NCBI RefSeq assembly: GCF_000826655.1
Contig: NZ_JXJO01000024.1
Location: forward strand, 248,001 to 312,000
From: Psychroserpens damuponensis
GTDB lineage: Bacteria > Bacteroidota > Bacteroidia > Flavobacteriales > Flavobacteriaceae
DNA length: 64,000 nt
Direction: 5' to 3'
Position numbers and translations under genes: made by a program. Within the stretch, counting starts at the first letter, position 1; each line of letters opens with the position of its first letter. Below the pieces are notes generated by a model, which saw only the letters and a list, made by a program, of their open reading frames with translations, did not search any database and was not told where the DNA came from. This document shows positions 7,493 to 16,090 of the stretch, piece after piece.

Positions 7493-9156
7493 TGACAAAG
7501 ACTATTTTAACCTCTTGGCAACGCTTAATTGGATTATTAAAATTAGACAAAAAAGACATAAAACAAGTGTTCTATTATGCCATATTTGCAGGACTTGTTA
7601 ATCTTTCACTTCCTCTGGGAATTCAAGCTATTATTAATCTACTACAAGGTGCACAAATTAGTAGTTCATGGATTGTACTCGTAATATTAGTTACTTTAGG
7701 TGTGGCTTTTGCAGGTTTATTACAACTTATGCAAATGCGAATAATAGAGAATATACAACAGAAAATTTTCACTCGTTCTTCTTTTGAGTTTACATATCGA
7801 TTTCCGAAGATAAAAATGAGCGAGCTACGCAATTATTATCCTCCAGAATTAGCAAATCGCTTCTTTGACACTCTAAATGTTCAAAAAGGGTTGTCTAAGA
7901 TTTTAATTGACTTTCCTGCTGCCTTATTACAGATTATTTTTGGGTTAGTACTCCTCTCATTCTATCATCCTTTCTTTATCATTTATGGAATGTTGCTTAT
8001 TGTAATGATATATATTGTTTTCAAATTCTCGGCTCAACGAGGCTTAGATACTAGCTTAGAAGAATCAAAACAGAAATACAAAGTTGCGCACTGGATACAA
8101 GAAATTGCACGCTCTGTTTTAAGTTTTAAATTATCTGGTAAAACAAGTTTAGCGTTAGACAAAAATGATGAGCTTGTATCTAATTACTTAGACGCCAGAG
8201 AGAATCATTTTAAAATTCTAATTCAGCAGTTTATAAAGCTCATAAGTTTTAAGGTTTTAGTAACCGCTGGTTTATTAGTTATTGGTGGGATATTAGTACT
8301 TAATCAAGAAATGAACATAGGCCAATTTGTTGCAGCAGAGATTATTATTTTATTAGTTATAAACTCTGTGGAGAAGTTAATTTTAGGGCTAGAATCTTTT
8401 TATGACGTGCTTACTTCAATTGAAAAGCTAGGTCAAGTTGTTGACAAAGAATTAGAACCTCAAGATGGCGCTAATATCAGTAACACGAAATCCTTTTCAT
8501 TAGAACTAGACAATCTAAGCTACATCGTACCTGATATGATAAAACCAATCATTGAAAATATCTCCTTTACTATAAACTCTAAGGATCGTATCATGATTTA
8601 TGGTTCACATGGCTCTGGCAAGACAACACTTTTAAAACTGATAGCGGGAATTATTCAACCTACATCTGGTGTTTTATATGTTAATGATATTGCAATGCAA
8701 GGAATTAAACCCAATAATTATAGAGGTCATGTTGGACAATCTCTACCTGAAGAATCTCCTTTTGAAGGCACAATAAGGGATAATTTAACCTTTGGAGACC
8801 CTAATATTAGTAATAATGAAATCGATGATGTTTTGAAGCACACTAAGTTAATCGCTTTTGTTAAATCTCAACCTCAAGGTTTAAATACAATCCTTTATCC
8901 TGAAGGTCAAAGACTCTCATCAACTATAGCTAAAAAGATTGTTTTAGCAAGAAGTATACTTAAAAACCCAAAATTATTAATTCTAAAAGATCCTTTAGAG
9001 CAATTTGACAGAGAGGAGGCCGAGAGCATTATGAATTATTTGACAGATTCAAATAAAACATGGGCATTAGTTGTAGTTAGTTACAATCTAGAATGGATGA
9101 AAAAATGCTCTAGAGTCATCAATATAGAACAAGGTAAAATAATAGCAAACAATTAA
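7492..9156 (+). CDS. ABC exporter (membrane plus NBD fusion) with degenerate ATPase
   Basis: A 554-residue half-transporter of the HlyB/MsbA type with no C39 peptidase domain. Residues 25-310 hold the transmembrane helices; the nucleotide-binding domain follows. Walker A is intact (GSHGSGKTT, K377) and a Q-loop Gln is present (VGQSLPEESPF). The signature that should read LSGGQ is LSSTI (475-479), the Walker B Asp is Lys499, the catalytic Glu is Asp500 (LLILKDP) and the switch His is Tyr531 (VVVSYNLEW). It should bind nucleotide but hydrolyse it poorly, if at all. It overlaps the TetR stop and is followed after 4 bases by the HlyD-type adaptor, so it forms a tripartite exporter with the next two genes. 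No cargo gene is obvious. Confidence 0.9.
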   Translation: MTKTILTSWQRLIGLLKLDKKDIKQVFYYAIFAGLVNLSLPLGIQAIINLLQGAQISSSWIVLVILVTLGVAFAGLLQLMQMRIIENIQQKIFTRSSFEFTYRFPKIKMSELRNYYPPELANRFFDTLNVQKGLSKILIDFPAALLQIIFGLVLLSFYHPFFIIYGMLLIVMIYIVFKFSAQRGLDTSLEESKQKYKVAHWIQEIARSVLSFKLSGKTSLALDKNDELVSNYLDARENHFKILIQQFIKLISFKVLVTAGLLVIGGILVLNQEMNIGQFVAAEIIILLVINSVEKLILGLESFYDVLTSIEKLGQVVDKELEPQDGANISNTKSFSLELDNLSYIVPDMIKPIIENISFTINSKDRIMIYGSHGSGKTTLLKLIAGIIQPTSGVLYVNDIAMQGIKPNNYRGHVGQSLPEESPFEGTIRDNLTFGDPNISNNEIDDVLKHTKLIAFVKSQPQGLNTILYPEGQRLSSTIAKKIVLARSILKNPKLLILKDPLEQFDREEAESIMNYLTDSNKTWALVVVSYNLEWMKKCSRVINIEQGKIIANN

Positions 9157-9160
9157 GATT

Positions 9161-10516
9161 ATGCTAAACATCTCTAACAACAAATTGAATAAAACGGTAG
9201 ATTTATCTAAATATAAATCTGTTCAAAAAGTATTTCATAAAACACATTTTAAACATTTTAACCGTTTTCTACAAGCCTTTGCTATTTTAATAGTTATCAT
9301 TATGTTTTTACCTTGGACTCAAAATATTAATAGTCGAGGTAGTGTTACAACATTAACACCAGATCAACGACCACAAACAATACAATCTGTTATACCTGGA
9401 CGTATAGAGAAATGGTTTGTAAGAGAAGGTGATTTTGTAAAGCAAGGTGATACAATATTGTTCATTTCCGAAGTAAAAAACGAGTATTTTGATCCTAATC
9501 TAGTGAATAGAACTGGAAAACAAATTAAGGCTAAAGAGGCCTCTGTAGTGTCTTATGAATCAAAAATCAAAGCATTGAATTCTCAAATTACTGCTTTAAA
9601 TAGAGAGCGAGTTTTAAAATTAGAACAGGCTCAGAATACATTGTTACAATCTAAATTGAAAGTAAAAAGTGACAGTATTGACCTAGAAGCGGTAAAAACC
9701 AATTTAGAGATTGCTAAGCGACAAATTGGAGCTACAGAAAAATTATATAAAGAAGGCTTAAAATCATTAACACAATTAGAAGAAAAACAGTCTAAATTTC
9801 AAGAATCACAATCGAAATTAATTTCGCAAGAGAACAAATTTCTTGCTTCCAAAAATAATGTTATTAATGCCATGGTAGAAATCAATCGTGTGCAGGCAGA
9901 ATATACAGATAAAATTTCTAAGGCTAAGAGTGATAAATTCACAGCAGAATCAAACGGTTTTGATGCTGAAGCACAAGTTACAAAATTAGAAAGCGACTAT
10001 ACTAGCTACGAAATGCGTAATAACATGTACTACATTAAAGCTCCACAAAACGGCTATATTAATAAAGCAATAAAAGGTGGTATTGGTGAGACCTTTAAAG
10101 AAGGAGAACGTTTAGTTGGTATCATGCCGTCTAATTACGACTTAGCGGTTGAGACATTTATAAACCCTATAGATTTACCTCTTATTCATCTTAATGAGAA
10201 GGTGCGAGTACAGTTTGATGGCTGGCCTGCTGTAATTTTTAGCGGATGGCCTAATGTATCTTATGGAACCTATGGTGCAAAAGTGGTTGCTATAGAAAAT
10301 TTTATAAGTGATAACGGAAAATTTAGAATTTTATTAGCTCCAGATGAAACTGACCACCAATGGCCAGAAGCAATTAGAGTTGGTTCGGGAGCCAAAACAA
10401 TAGCACTACTTGAAGACGTCCCTATTTGGTTTGAGATCTGGAGAAAACTTAATGGTTTTCCTCCAAATTATTATCAGCCTAAAACTGCCAAAACAACTAA
10501 TTCAAATTATAAGTAA
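9161..10516 (+). CDS. HlyD-family periplasmic adaptor (membrane fusion protein)
   Basis: Links the inner-membrane exporter to the outer-membrane channel. One N-terminal membrane helix lies near residues 40-60 (FAILIVIIMFLPW). A first lipoyl half-motif follows (IPGRIEKWFVREGDFVKQGD, about residues 83-102), then a long coiled coil (about 120-280, rich in Lys, Glu and Gln), then the second half-lipoyl region (YIKAPQNGYINKAIKGGIGE) and a beta-barrel part. At 451 residues it is of normal HlyD size. Its stop overlaps the start of the TolC-family gene. Confidence 0.92.
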   Translation: MLNISNNKLNKTVDLSKYKSVQKVFHKTHFKHFNRFLQAFAILIVIIMFLPWTQNINSRGSVTTLTPDQRPQTIQSVIPGRIEKWFVREGDFVKQGDTILFISEVKNEYFDPNLVNRTGKQIKAKEASVVSYESKIKALNSQITALNRERVLKLEQAQNTLLQSKLKVKSDSIDLEAVKTNLEIAKRQIGATEKLYKEGLKSLTQLEEKQSKFQESQSKLISQENKFLASKNNVINAMVEINRVQAEYTDKISKAKSDKFTAESNGFDAEAQVTKLESDYTSYEMRNNMYYIKAPQNGYINKAIKGGIGETFKEGERLVGIMPSNYDLAVETFINPIDLPLIHLNEKVRVQFDGWPAVIFSGWPNVSYGTYGAKVVAIENFISDNGKFRILLAPDETDHQWPEAIRVGSGAKTIALLEDVPIWFEIWRKLNGFPPNYYQPKTAKTTNSNYK

Positions 10517-11916
10517 TGAGATATTTACAACTAATCGTCTTTTTATTAACGTCAACAATTTTTGCCCAAACTAAAAATTCAATAACGTTGAGTTTTAGTG
10601 AGTATTTAGGCTATGTAAAAAAATATCATCCTATTGCAAAACAAGCAGAATTAACATTACAAATTGGTCAAGCTCATTTGATGAAAGCTCGTGGTGCTTT
10701 TGATCCCAAAATTGAAATTGATAATACTCGTAAAACGTTTAAAAATATTGAGTATTATGATCAGTTAAATGCAACTTTTAAAATTCCAACATGGTATGGT
10801 ATTGAGCTGAAAGCTAATTTTGAAGACAATGATGGCACGTATTTAAATCCAGAATTAAATGTACCAGAAAACGGATTATATAGTGCTGGGATTTCAGCGT
10901 CTTTAGGTCAAGGCTTATTCATAAACCAACGCATGGCAGATTTAAAAAAAGCGAAATTATTTAAAGAACAAAGTGTTGCCGATCGAGATATATTAATTAA
11001 CCAAATACTTTACAAAGCCTCACTTTCCTACTTTAATTGGTTAAAATCTTACAATGAAACAAAAATCTATGAACAATTTTTAGAGAATTCAAAAATTAGA
11101 TTTCAAGGTATAAAACGTCGTGTAGAAAATGGAGACAAAGCACCTATAGATTCTATTGAAGCATCTATTACTATCAAAAACAGAAAATTAGGCTTAGAAC
11201 AAGCTAAAGTTAAATTAACAAAAGCTGTATTAGAATTATCTACATTTTTATGGCTTAATAACAACCTACCAATAGAACTACAATCTCATGTAATTCCCGA
11301 TGCTTTTATTGACGACACTATTGATGATGTTTTAGAGATTTCGGGAGTGTCTCTTGGTAATTTTAGTTTAGAAAATCATCCTAAATTACAATCACTTAAT
11401 TATAAATCCCTAAGCTTAGAAGTTGATAAAAAATTAAAAGCTAATAAATTATTACCTCAAATTGATGTACAATACAACTTTTTAACGCAAGATCCCGATT
11501 TAGCTAGATCTTTTAACACAAGTCAATATAAAGGCGGATTTAAAATTGCGTTTCCTATTTTTCTTCGGAAAGAACGTGCCGATTTAAAACTTTCAAAGTT
11601 TAAACTTCAAGATACCAGATTTGAAATTAGTAGTGCCAAAATTACAATTCAAAACAAGATATTAGCACTTAACAAAGAGCTAGAATCATTTAAAACACAA
11701 AACATACTGATTGAAAATATTGTTACTGATTATACAAAAATGTTGCATGCAGAAGAACGTAAATTGAGTTTTGGTGAGAGTTCTTTGTTTTTAATTAACT
11801 CACGAGAAAAAAGTTTAATTGATTCAAAATTGAAAGCAATTGAAATCCAAAATAAATACTTAGTAGCAAAAGCACAATTGTTTAATAGCCTATCTCAAGA
11901 CTTAAAAAAATTATAG
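10516..11916 (+). CDS. TolC-family outer-membrane channel protein
   Basis: A 466-residue outer-membrane efflux protein with a Sec signal peptide (MRYLQLIVFLLTSTIFAQ). The mature part has two long helical TolC repeats; FSEYLGYVKKYHPIAKQAELT and EEKRLSFGE-like stretches (AEERKLSFGESSLFLINSRE near residues 412-431) are characteristic. It is the last gene of the TetR-ABC-HlyD-TolC operon and is translationally coupled to the adaptor by a stop-start overlap. The gene downstream converges on it, so transcription should end near 11920. Confidence 0.92.
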   Translation: MRYLQLIVFLLTSTIFAQTKNSITLSFSEYLGYVKKYHPIAKQAELTLQIGQAHLMKARGAFDPKIEIDNTRKTFKNIEYYDQLNATFKIPTWYGIELKANFEDNDGTYLNPELNVPENGLYSAGISASLGQGLFINQRMADLKKAKLFKEQSVADRDILINQILYKASLSYFNWLKSYNETKIYEQFLENSKIRFQGIKRRVENGDKAPIDSIEASITIKNRKLGLEQAKVKLTKAVLELSTFLWLNNNLPIELQSHVIPDAFIDDTIDDVLEISGVSLGNFSLENHPKLQSLNYKSLSLEVDKKLKANKLLPQIDVQYNFLTQDPDLARSFNTSQYKGGFKIAFPIFLRKERADLKLSKFKLQDTRFEISSAKITIQNKILALNKELESFKTQNILIENIVTDYTKMLHAEERKLSFGESSLFLINSREKSLIDSKLKAIEIQNKYLVAKAQLFNSLSQDLKKL

Positions 11917-11921
11917 CACAA

Positions 11922-12638
11922 TTAGTTCCGTTTAGGTTCTTTTTCTGTTATAGGATTAGCATCTTTAAGCACAATTACCGTGGCTTTAACACCTGTGAGG
12001 AGATTCCATTTTTTTGAAGATACTAGGTTTCCATTGTCATCATAAACAATAAACTCGGCTGTATTTGGACCTGAGTCGCCTTGGTTAAGAGCGATAAATT
12101 CTATTTTGTTACTACCAACATTTAAATCTACATTAAATCCTTTATAACCACCTGTTAATAATAATCTAGGCACGATAATATCATCATTAACTTTGACCTG
12201 AACTACATCTCCATCTGGAAATTCGTGATCACGACAAACAATTCTAACAAAAGCACCATTACTTTTAATTTCGCCCAAAAAGACATCTGCCATAGTCTCA
12301 ATTTTGAGCCCTTGCTCTACTGCGACTTTATTAAATTTAGCTTCAAACAAATCTCCTGGATTTTTTAATCCGTTGTCATGAATCATAGAAAATTCTTTCT
12401 TTGGTTTAGTAATGGATTCTTTACTTACTTTAGGAACGCTTATACCAGAAATATTCTTTTTGGTTTTAGTAATGCTTAGTTTAGAATTTGGTTTTATATC
12501 TAACTTCACAGAAGCCGTATCCTTCTTTTTAGTTTCTTTAGCAGGAATTTTTATTGATTTTTTCTCATTAGTATCTGGTTGCGCAAAAACTTGTAAGGCA
12601 AAAAGAGAAAAAAATAATAAAATGATGTGTTTTTTCAT
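11922..12638 (-). CDS. secreted hypothetical protein
   Basis: An exported protein of about 238 residues. The signal peptide is MKKHIILLFFSLFALQVFAQ; I prefer the ATG at 12638, two codons inside the longest frame. The next about 60 residues are a Lys/Ser/Thr-rich linker of low complexity, after which a compact beta-rich domain starts (GDLFEAKFNKVAVEQGLKIE) and carries FVRIVCRDHEFPDGDVVQVKV and VNDDIIVPRLLLTGGYKGFNVDL. Strand spacing suggests an immunoglobulin-like or C2-like sandwich, but I do not recognise a family. It converges on the export operon and is not part of it, so it is unlikely to be the exporter's cargo partner. Confidence 0.75.
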   Translation of the reverse strand: MKKHIILLFFSLFALQVFAQPDTNEKKSIKIPAKETKKKDTASVKLDIKPNSKLSITKTKKNISGISVPKVSKESITKPKKEFSMIHDNGLKNPGDLFEAKFNKVAVEQGLKIETMADVFLGEIKSNGAFVRIVCRDHEFPDGDVVQVKVNDDIIVPRLLLTGGYKGFNVDLNVGSNKIEFIALNQGDSGPNTAEFIVYDDNGNLVSSKKWNLLTGVKATVIVLKDANPITEKEPKRN

Positions 12639-12748
12639 CAACATTAGAGTTTGACATCAGGCATTCAAAAACTATACCTAATACCATATAATCTCAAAAA
12701 TAAGGCGTAAAAAGGGTATTTATTTAAATATTACGTTAAAATTTTGGA

Positions 12749-14263
12749 CTAAAACTTGCCATTAAAGCTCAATCGAAGTTTACGCGTATACTCTTCTAAT
12801 AACCATTCTTTATAATTTTTTGTACTATTCATAATACAATAACAATACTGTTTAATGCGGTAACAAATATCATCATGTAATAATTTAGACAGTTCTCTAG
12901 CCTCAAAAACATCTTCACTATTTGCAATTACCAATTTAGAATGTTGTGCTATACTGTTTTCAATTGCTTGCATTGATTTATGACCAGCTCGAGTGACTTT
13001 TTTGTATTCTTCTTTTATGTCAAAATCATCGTTAGGATTTTTCTTAAAACGTTTTTTAAGCGACTCTGGCATGGCATATACAAATTCACGCTCAATATCT
13101 TCATCGTTACGTAAATTTTCTAAATAAAAGTCTGGGTTTTTAAAAATATGTTGCCAATCTACGGGTTGACTCCAAGGTCCAAATCTAATAGCATTGTTAC
13201 CTAAATCAATAACTTTAAACGTCGTTTTATCACCTTTTATTCTAGACCCTCTTCCAATCATTTGAAAGTACAAGGTAAGTGATCGCGTTGCTCTATTTAA
13301 TATGATGGATTCTACCGAAGGTTCATCAAAACCTGTTGTTAATATACTAACAGAAGACAAGATACCATTAGGCGTATTTTTAAACCACTTTAAAATATCT
13401 TTACGCTCTTGTTTACTACAGGTATTATCCAAATGACGCACATCATAACCAGCGCGTTTAAAGGTATAATAAACCTCCTTTGACGTATTTATACCATTAT
13501 TAAAAATAAGTGTTTTTTTACCTTTACTAAGTTCTTCATATGCAAATAACAACTTGCCTTGCATTGCTGTATTACTATATAAAGCTTCAGATGATTTCAC
13601 GGTATAGTCACCGTTAATACCAATTTTTAATGTATTTAACTCGACATCATAGTTGTAAATTTCCGCAGCTGCTAAAAAACCATTTTTTATTAACGTAGAA
13701 ATATTATCACCAACAATTAGCTCTTTATAATTGTCTTTCATTGGGAGTTTAATATTACTACTTAAAGGTGTAGCTGTTACTCCAAGAATAAAGCAATTTT
13801 CAAAAAAACCAAATAATTTTCTAAACGAATTATAATGGGCTTCATCAATAATAACTAAGCCAATATCCTCTAAATTTAACTTGCCATCATTAAGCCTGTT
13901 ATTAAGCGTCTCGACCATAGCAACAAAACATTCGTATTGATCCTGATCTGGTAACTCTTTAACTTTACTGTTAATAATTTTATTATGAACACCAAAATTA
14001 TGCAATACTTTAGAGGTTTGCTTACACAATTCAATACGATGTGTTAGTATGACAACTTTCTTTTTATGCTTATTTATATATCGTCTTACAATTTCAGAAA
14101 AAATAACTGTTTTACCACCTCCTGTAGGCAGTTGGTACAATAGATTGTAGTTATTTGGAGCCGCATCAAACACTTCAAAAATGCGCTTTAAATCGGCAAT
14201 TTGATAGTCATATAGACGCTTTTTCGTTCCTTTATTTGATAAGGCTTGTAAGGTTTCGGACAT
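12749..14263 (-). CDS. SF2 DEAD/DEAH-box helicase, RadD-like
   Basis: A 504-residue ATP-dependent nucleic-acid translocase. Motif Q/I: LYDYQIADL and QLPTGGGKT (Walker A near residues 44-52); motif II is DEAH (VIIDEAH, about 139); motif III is VTATP; motifs V and VI are ILTTGFDEPSVESIIL and QMIGRGSR. This arrangement matches RadD/SSL2-type repair helicases rather than RecQ or RecG. The last about 120 residues are a family-specific helical tail. No restriction-modification or defence partner is adjacent, so a housekeeping repair role is more likely than defence. It is transcribed away from the peptide locus that follows. Confidence 0.88.
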   Translation of the reverse strand: MSETLQALSNKGTKKRLYDYQIADLKRIFEVFDAAPNNYNLLYQLPTGGGKTVIFSEIVRRYINKHKKKVVILTHRIELCKQTSKVLHNFGVHNKIINSKVKELPDQDQYECFVAMVETLNNRLNDGKLNLEDIGLVIIDEAHYNSFRKLFGFFENCFILGVTATPLSSNIKLPMKDNYKELIVGDNISTLIKNGFLAAAEIYNYDVELNTLKIGINGDYTVKSSEALYSNTAMQGKLLFAYEELSKGKKTLIFNNGINTSKEVYYTFKRAGYDVRHLDNTCSKQERKDILKWFKNTPNGILSSVSILTTGFDEPSVESIILNRATRSLTLYFQMIGRGSRIKGDKTTFKVIDLGNNAIRFGPWSQPVDWQHIFKNPDFYLENLRNDEDIEREFVYAMPESLKKRFKKNPNDDFDIKEEYKKVTRAGHKSMQAIENSIAQHSKLVIANSEDVFEARELSKLLHDDICYRIKQYCYCIMNSTKNYKEWLLEEYTRKLRLSFNGKF

Positions 14264-14494
14264 ATAAATTAATAGCTTCTGAAAAAAAAATTCTCACAAA
14301 ATTAACGCTTTACAAAGGTTAATTGAGCATATTGTTGACAACAATTGAAAAGTAATTCCCTCTTTTTTGTGTTAAAATTTGTTAAAAAACTACTTTGTTA
14401 TGCATAGTACTGTAACAAAACTATTCATCTGTCGTCTTTTAAGTATAACATTAAACAAACCAGCTGAATATAATTCAGTATTAAATCAATTATT
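14264..14494. other. intergenic region upstream of the peptide locus
   Basis: AT-rich DNA between the divergent helicase and the first 28-codon peptide. It contains TTTGTTAAAAAACTACTTTG near 14387-14406, which looks like a loosely spaced promoter, and the hairpin at 14464-14478. No open frame of interest was seen. Confidence 0.4.
14464..14478 (+). promoter_or_regulatory. hairpin in front of peptide gene 1
   Basis: CTGAAT-ATA-ATTCAG is a perfect 6-bp stem ending 16 bases before the first peptide start. A hairpin of the same type (CTGAA/TTCAG core) sits 17 bases before peptide 2 at 14637-14651, so it belongs to the duplicated module. Confidence 0.55.
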
Positions 14495-14581
14495 ATGAGA
14501 ACTTTAAACAATAATCAATTATCGAGTACAGGAACTGAAACACGAATGTATACATGGAACCAAAAAAGACGTTATAGGTAA
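14495..14581 (+). CDS. 28-residue Arg-rich peptide, copy 1
   Basis: A short frame, ATG to TAA. The peptide starts MRTLNNNQLSSTGTETR and ends TWNQKRRYR; predicted net charge is about +5, with no hydrophobic segment. The second copy at 14669 encodes a peptide identical at 22 of 28 positions. Of the codons that differ, about 8 are synonymous and the 6 amino-acid changes are mild (N/S, L/I, S/T, G/S, M/I, Y/F). That pattern is what selection on a translated product leaves. Each copy has its own upstream hairpin. Function unknown; a regulatory leader, ribosome-acting peptide or small RNA-binding protein are options. Confidence 0.7.
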   Translation: MRTLNNNQLSSTGTETRMYTWNQKRRYR

Positions 14582-14586
14582 AAACC

Positions 14587-14636
<50 letters not shown>

Positions 14637-14651
14637 GCTGAACTTTTCAGC
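14637..14651 (+). promoter_or_regulatory. hairpin in front of peptide gene 2
   Basis: GCTGAA-CTT-TTCAGC is a perfect 6-bp stem followed by ATAAAAAAA, 17 bases before the second peptide start. It mirrors the hairpin before copy 1 in sequence and spacing. The A-rich follow-on argues against a plus-strand terminator. Confidence 0.55.
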
Positions 14652-14668
14652 ATAAAAAAATCAAAATC

Positions 14669-14755
14669 ATGAGAACATTAAATAGCAATCAAATTACAAG
14701 TACATCAACAGAAACTAGAATTTTTACGTGGAACCAAAAAAGACGATATAGATAA
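14669..14755 (+). CDS. 28-residue Arg-rich peptide, copy 2
   Basis: Second copy of the duplicated peptide gene, ATG to TAA. It starts MRTLNSNQITSTSTETR and ends TWNQKRRYR; the last nine residues are identical to copy 1 although three of those codons differ synonymously. Same length, same upstream hairpin, same strand. The equal length of both copies and the invariant basic C-terminus suggest that the tail is the functional part. It is followed after about 35 bases by a third short frame and then by a strong terminator at 14925, so the locus is probably one transcript of about 450 bases. Confidence 0.7.
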   Translation: MRTLNSNQITSTSTETRIFTWNQKRRYR

Positions 14756-14789
14756 TATATCAAAACATCAATCAAAAAATCAATCTGCC

Positions 14790-14858
14790 ATGAAAGCATT
14801 ATCAAGAATTATTAATACATCACACACAACAAACGACGATTTAGAAACGTTACGTTAG
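14790..14858 (+). CDS. possible third short peptide, 22 residues
   Basis: A 22-codon frame, ATG to TAG, lies in line with the two 28-codon copies. It starts MKALSRIINTSH and ends DDLETLR. It shares only the M-(K/R)-x-L start with them and has a different tail, so evidence for translation is much weaker. Remnants of the TCAA repeat occur just upstream. It could equally be untranslated. Confidence 0.3.
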   Translation: MKALSRIINTSHTTNDDLETLR

Positions 14859-14924
14859 TGTTATAATTAAATTTTCATCAATCTACGAGATCTGTAATTA
14901 GTTCAGATTCAAAATCTAATCGAG

Positions 14925-14959
14925 AAAGACCAGTATACAATTTGTATTCTGGTCTTTTT
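14925..14959 (+). terminator. rho-independent terminator of the peptide locus
   Basis: AAAGACCAGTATACA pairs with TGTATTCTGGTCTTT (one mismatch in 15) around a 3-base loop, and T residues follow. It would end a transcript carrying the peptide genes before exbD. Confidence 0.8.
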
Positions 14960-15080
14960 GCATTAACATAATTTTATGGTATCGTTTTTGTGACTTCCCT
15001 CCTATTATTAATCATCTTTTATACAAACAACCTAGAAATTACTTCTGGTTTTAGTTTGTAAGATTTAAACACTCACTATT

Positions 15081-15647
15081 ATGAAAAGTACAAGACGACA
15101 TTACCCAGAAGTCAATGCAGGATCTATGGCAGATATTGCATTTTTACTCCTTATTTTTTTCTTAGTTACTGCTGTTATTCCTAAAGACAAAGGCATTAAT
15201 AGGAAGTTACCAGCTCCTTGTCCAGAAAACGTAAATTGCAACGATGGTCACGTGAACATGCGCAATATACTAGTTATAAAAGTTAATGCTAGTAACGAAT
15301 TACTCGTTGATAATGAACTCATTTCTATAAACGAGCTTAAAACGATTACAAAAACATTTTTAAATAATAATGGTGATAGTTCTTGCGATTATTGTGATGG
15401 TTTAAACGATATTTCTTCATCAGACAATCCCCAAAAAGCAATTGTATCTTTAGCCAACGACACCTTGACGTCTTACGAATTTTATATTAAAGTACAGGAT
15501 GAAATTACAAAAGCATATTATGAATTAAGACGTGATTATGCTAAAAATAAATGGAATAAACCAACCAATGAACTCTCTATAAAAGAACTTCAAGAAGTTA
15601 AAAAAGCGTATCCTTTTAAATTATCTGAAGCAGAGATTAAGCATTAG
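15081..15647 (+). CDS. ExbD/TolR family biopolymer transport protein
   Basis: Component of the proton-driven ExbB-ExbD (or MotAB-like) energiser of the cell envelope. The N-terminus is cytoplasmic (MKSTRRHYPEVNAGSMADIA) and one membrane helix follows, FLLLIFFLVTAVIP; the Asp in SMADIAFLLL is the conserved proton-carrying residue. The periplasmic part (about 140 residues) has the usual LPAPCPENVNC and NILVIKVNASNELLVD segments of the flavobacterial branch. ExbD normally sits beside ExbB and a second ExbD; here it is alone, about 120 bases after the peptide-locus terminator and facing a convergent lipoprotein gene. The stop is TAG. Confidence 0.88.
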   Translation: MKSTRRHYPEVNAGSMADIAFLLLIFFLVTAVIPKDKGINRKLPAPCPENVNCNDGHVNMRNILVIKVNASNELLVDNELISINELKTITKTFLNNNGDSSCDYCDGLNDISSSDNPQKAIVSLANDTLTSYEFYIKVQDEITKAYYELRRDYAKNKWNKPTNELSIKELQEVKKAYPFKLSEAEIKH

Positions 15648-15659
15648 GCAATACTGTTA

Positions 15660-16079
15660 TTAATATATAATAATTGAGTCTTTAATAGTCTCAATTCTAT
15701 AACTGATGTTAACCTTGCGTCTACCCCATTTTTTCGCAGCTTTAACATCAGTTCCCATATAAAGGTCTATTTTGTTTTTAAATCGACGATTCATTTTATC
15801 CTTGACCAAATAAGTGCCTTCCAAACCTTCAACTTTCACTAAAGTATTGTGTCCCAAACCACTTTCAAGCAAATCTCTAGAGACTGCAATATATTTTAGT
15901 CCAGGTTTTAAACTATCGCCAAATGCTGTAATATGCGGATTAGAATTTGTTTGATACATTAAAGAATTATAAGCTGTAGCAGTAACCTCAATCGTTTTCC
16001 ATTGGTAGTTATTTGTTTCTTCCTCTTTACAACTTAGTAAGAGTAAAATAACTAAAAGAACAACCAGTTTTAAGTTCAC
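15660..16079 (-). CDS. 3D-domain lipoprotein
   Basis: A 139-residue lipoprotein: the signal is MNLKLVVLLVILLLLSC with the lipobox Cys at 17. The rest is a double-psi beta-barrel 3D domain: VTATAYNS near the start, then ITAFGDSLKPGLKYIAVSRD, VEGLEGTYLVKDKM and the Asp-bearing end KIDLYMGTDVKAAKKWGRRKV. The three Asp-containing segments give the domain its name. Related domains occur in lytic transglycosylases (MltA) and Rpf-like cell-wall enzymes, so a peptidoglycan role is plausible but not proven. It is followed upstream by two small membrane-protein genes on the same strand. Confidence 0.85.
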   Translation of the reverse strand: MNLKLVVLLVILLLLSCKEEETNNYQWKTIEVTATAYNSLMYQTNSNPHITAFGDSLKPGLKYIAVSRDLLESGLGHNTLVKVEGLEGTYLVKDKMNRRFKNKIDLYMGTDVKAAKKWGRRKVNISYRIETIKDSIIIY

Positions 16080-16090
16080 AATTGGTACAT

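Noticed and set aside
11922-12638. Secreted protein as cargo of the TetR-ABC-HlyD-TolC operon
   Set aside because: It has a Sec signal peptide and is convergent with the operon, so it does not need that exporter.
12412-12654. Hydrophobic 80-codon frame on the plus strand
   Set aside because: It lies wholly antisense to the secreted-protein gene and has no independent evidence.
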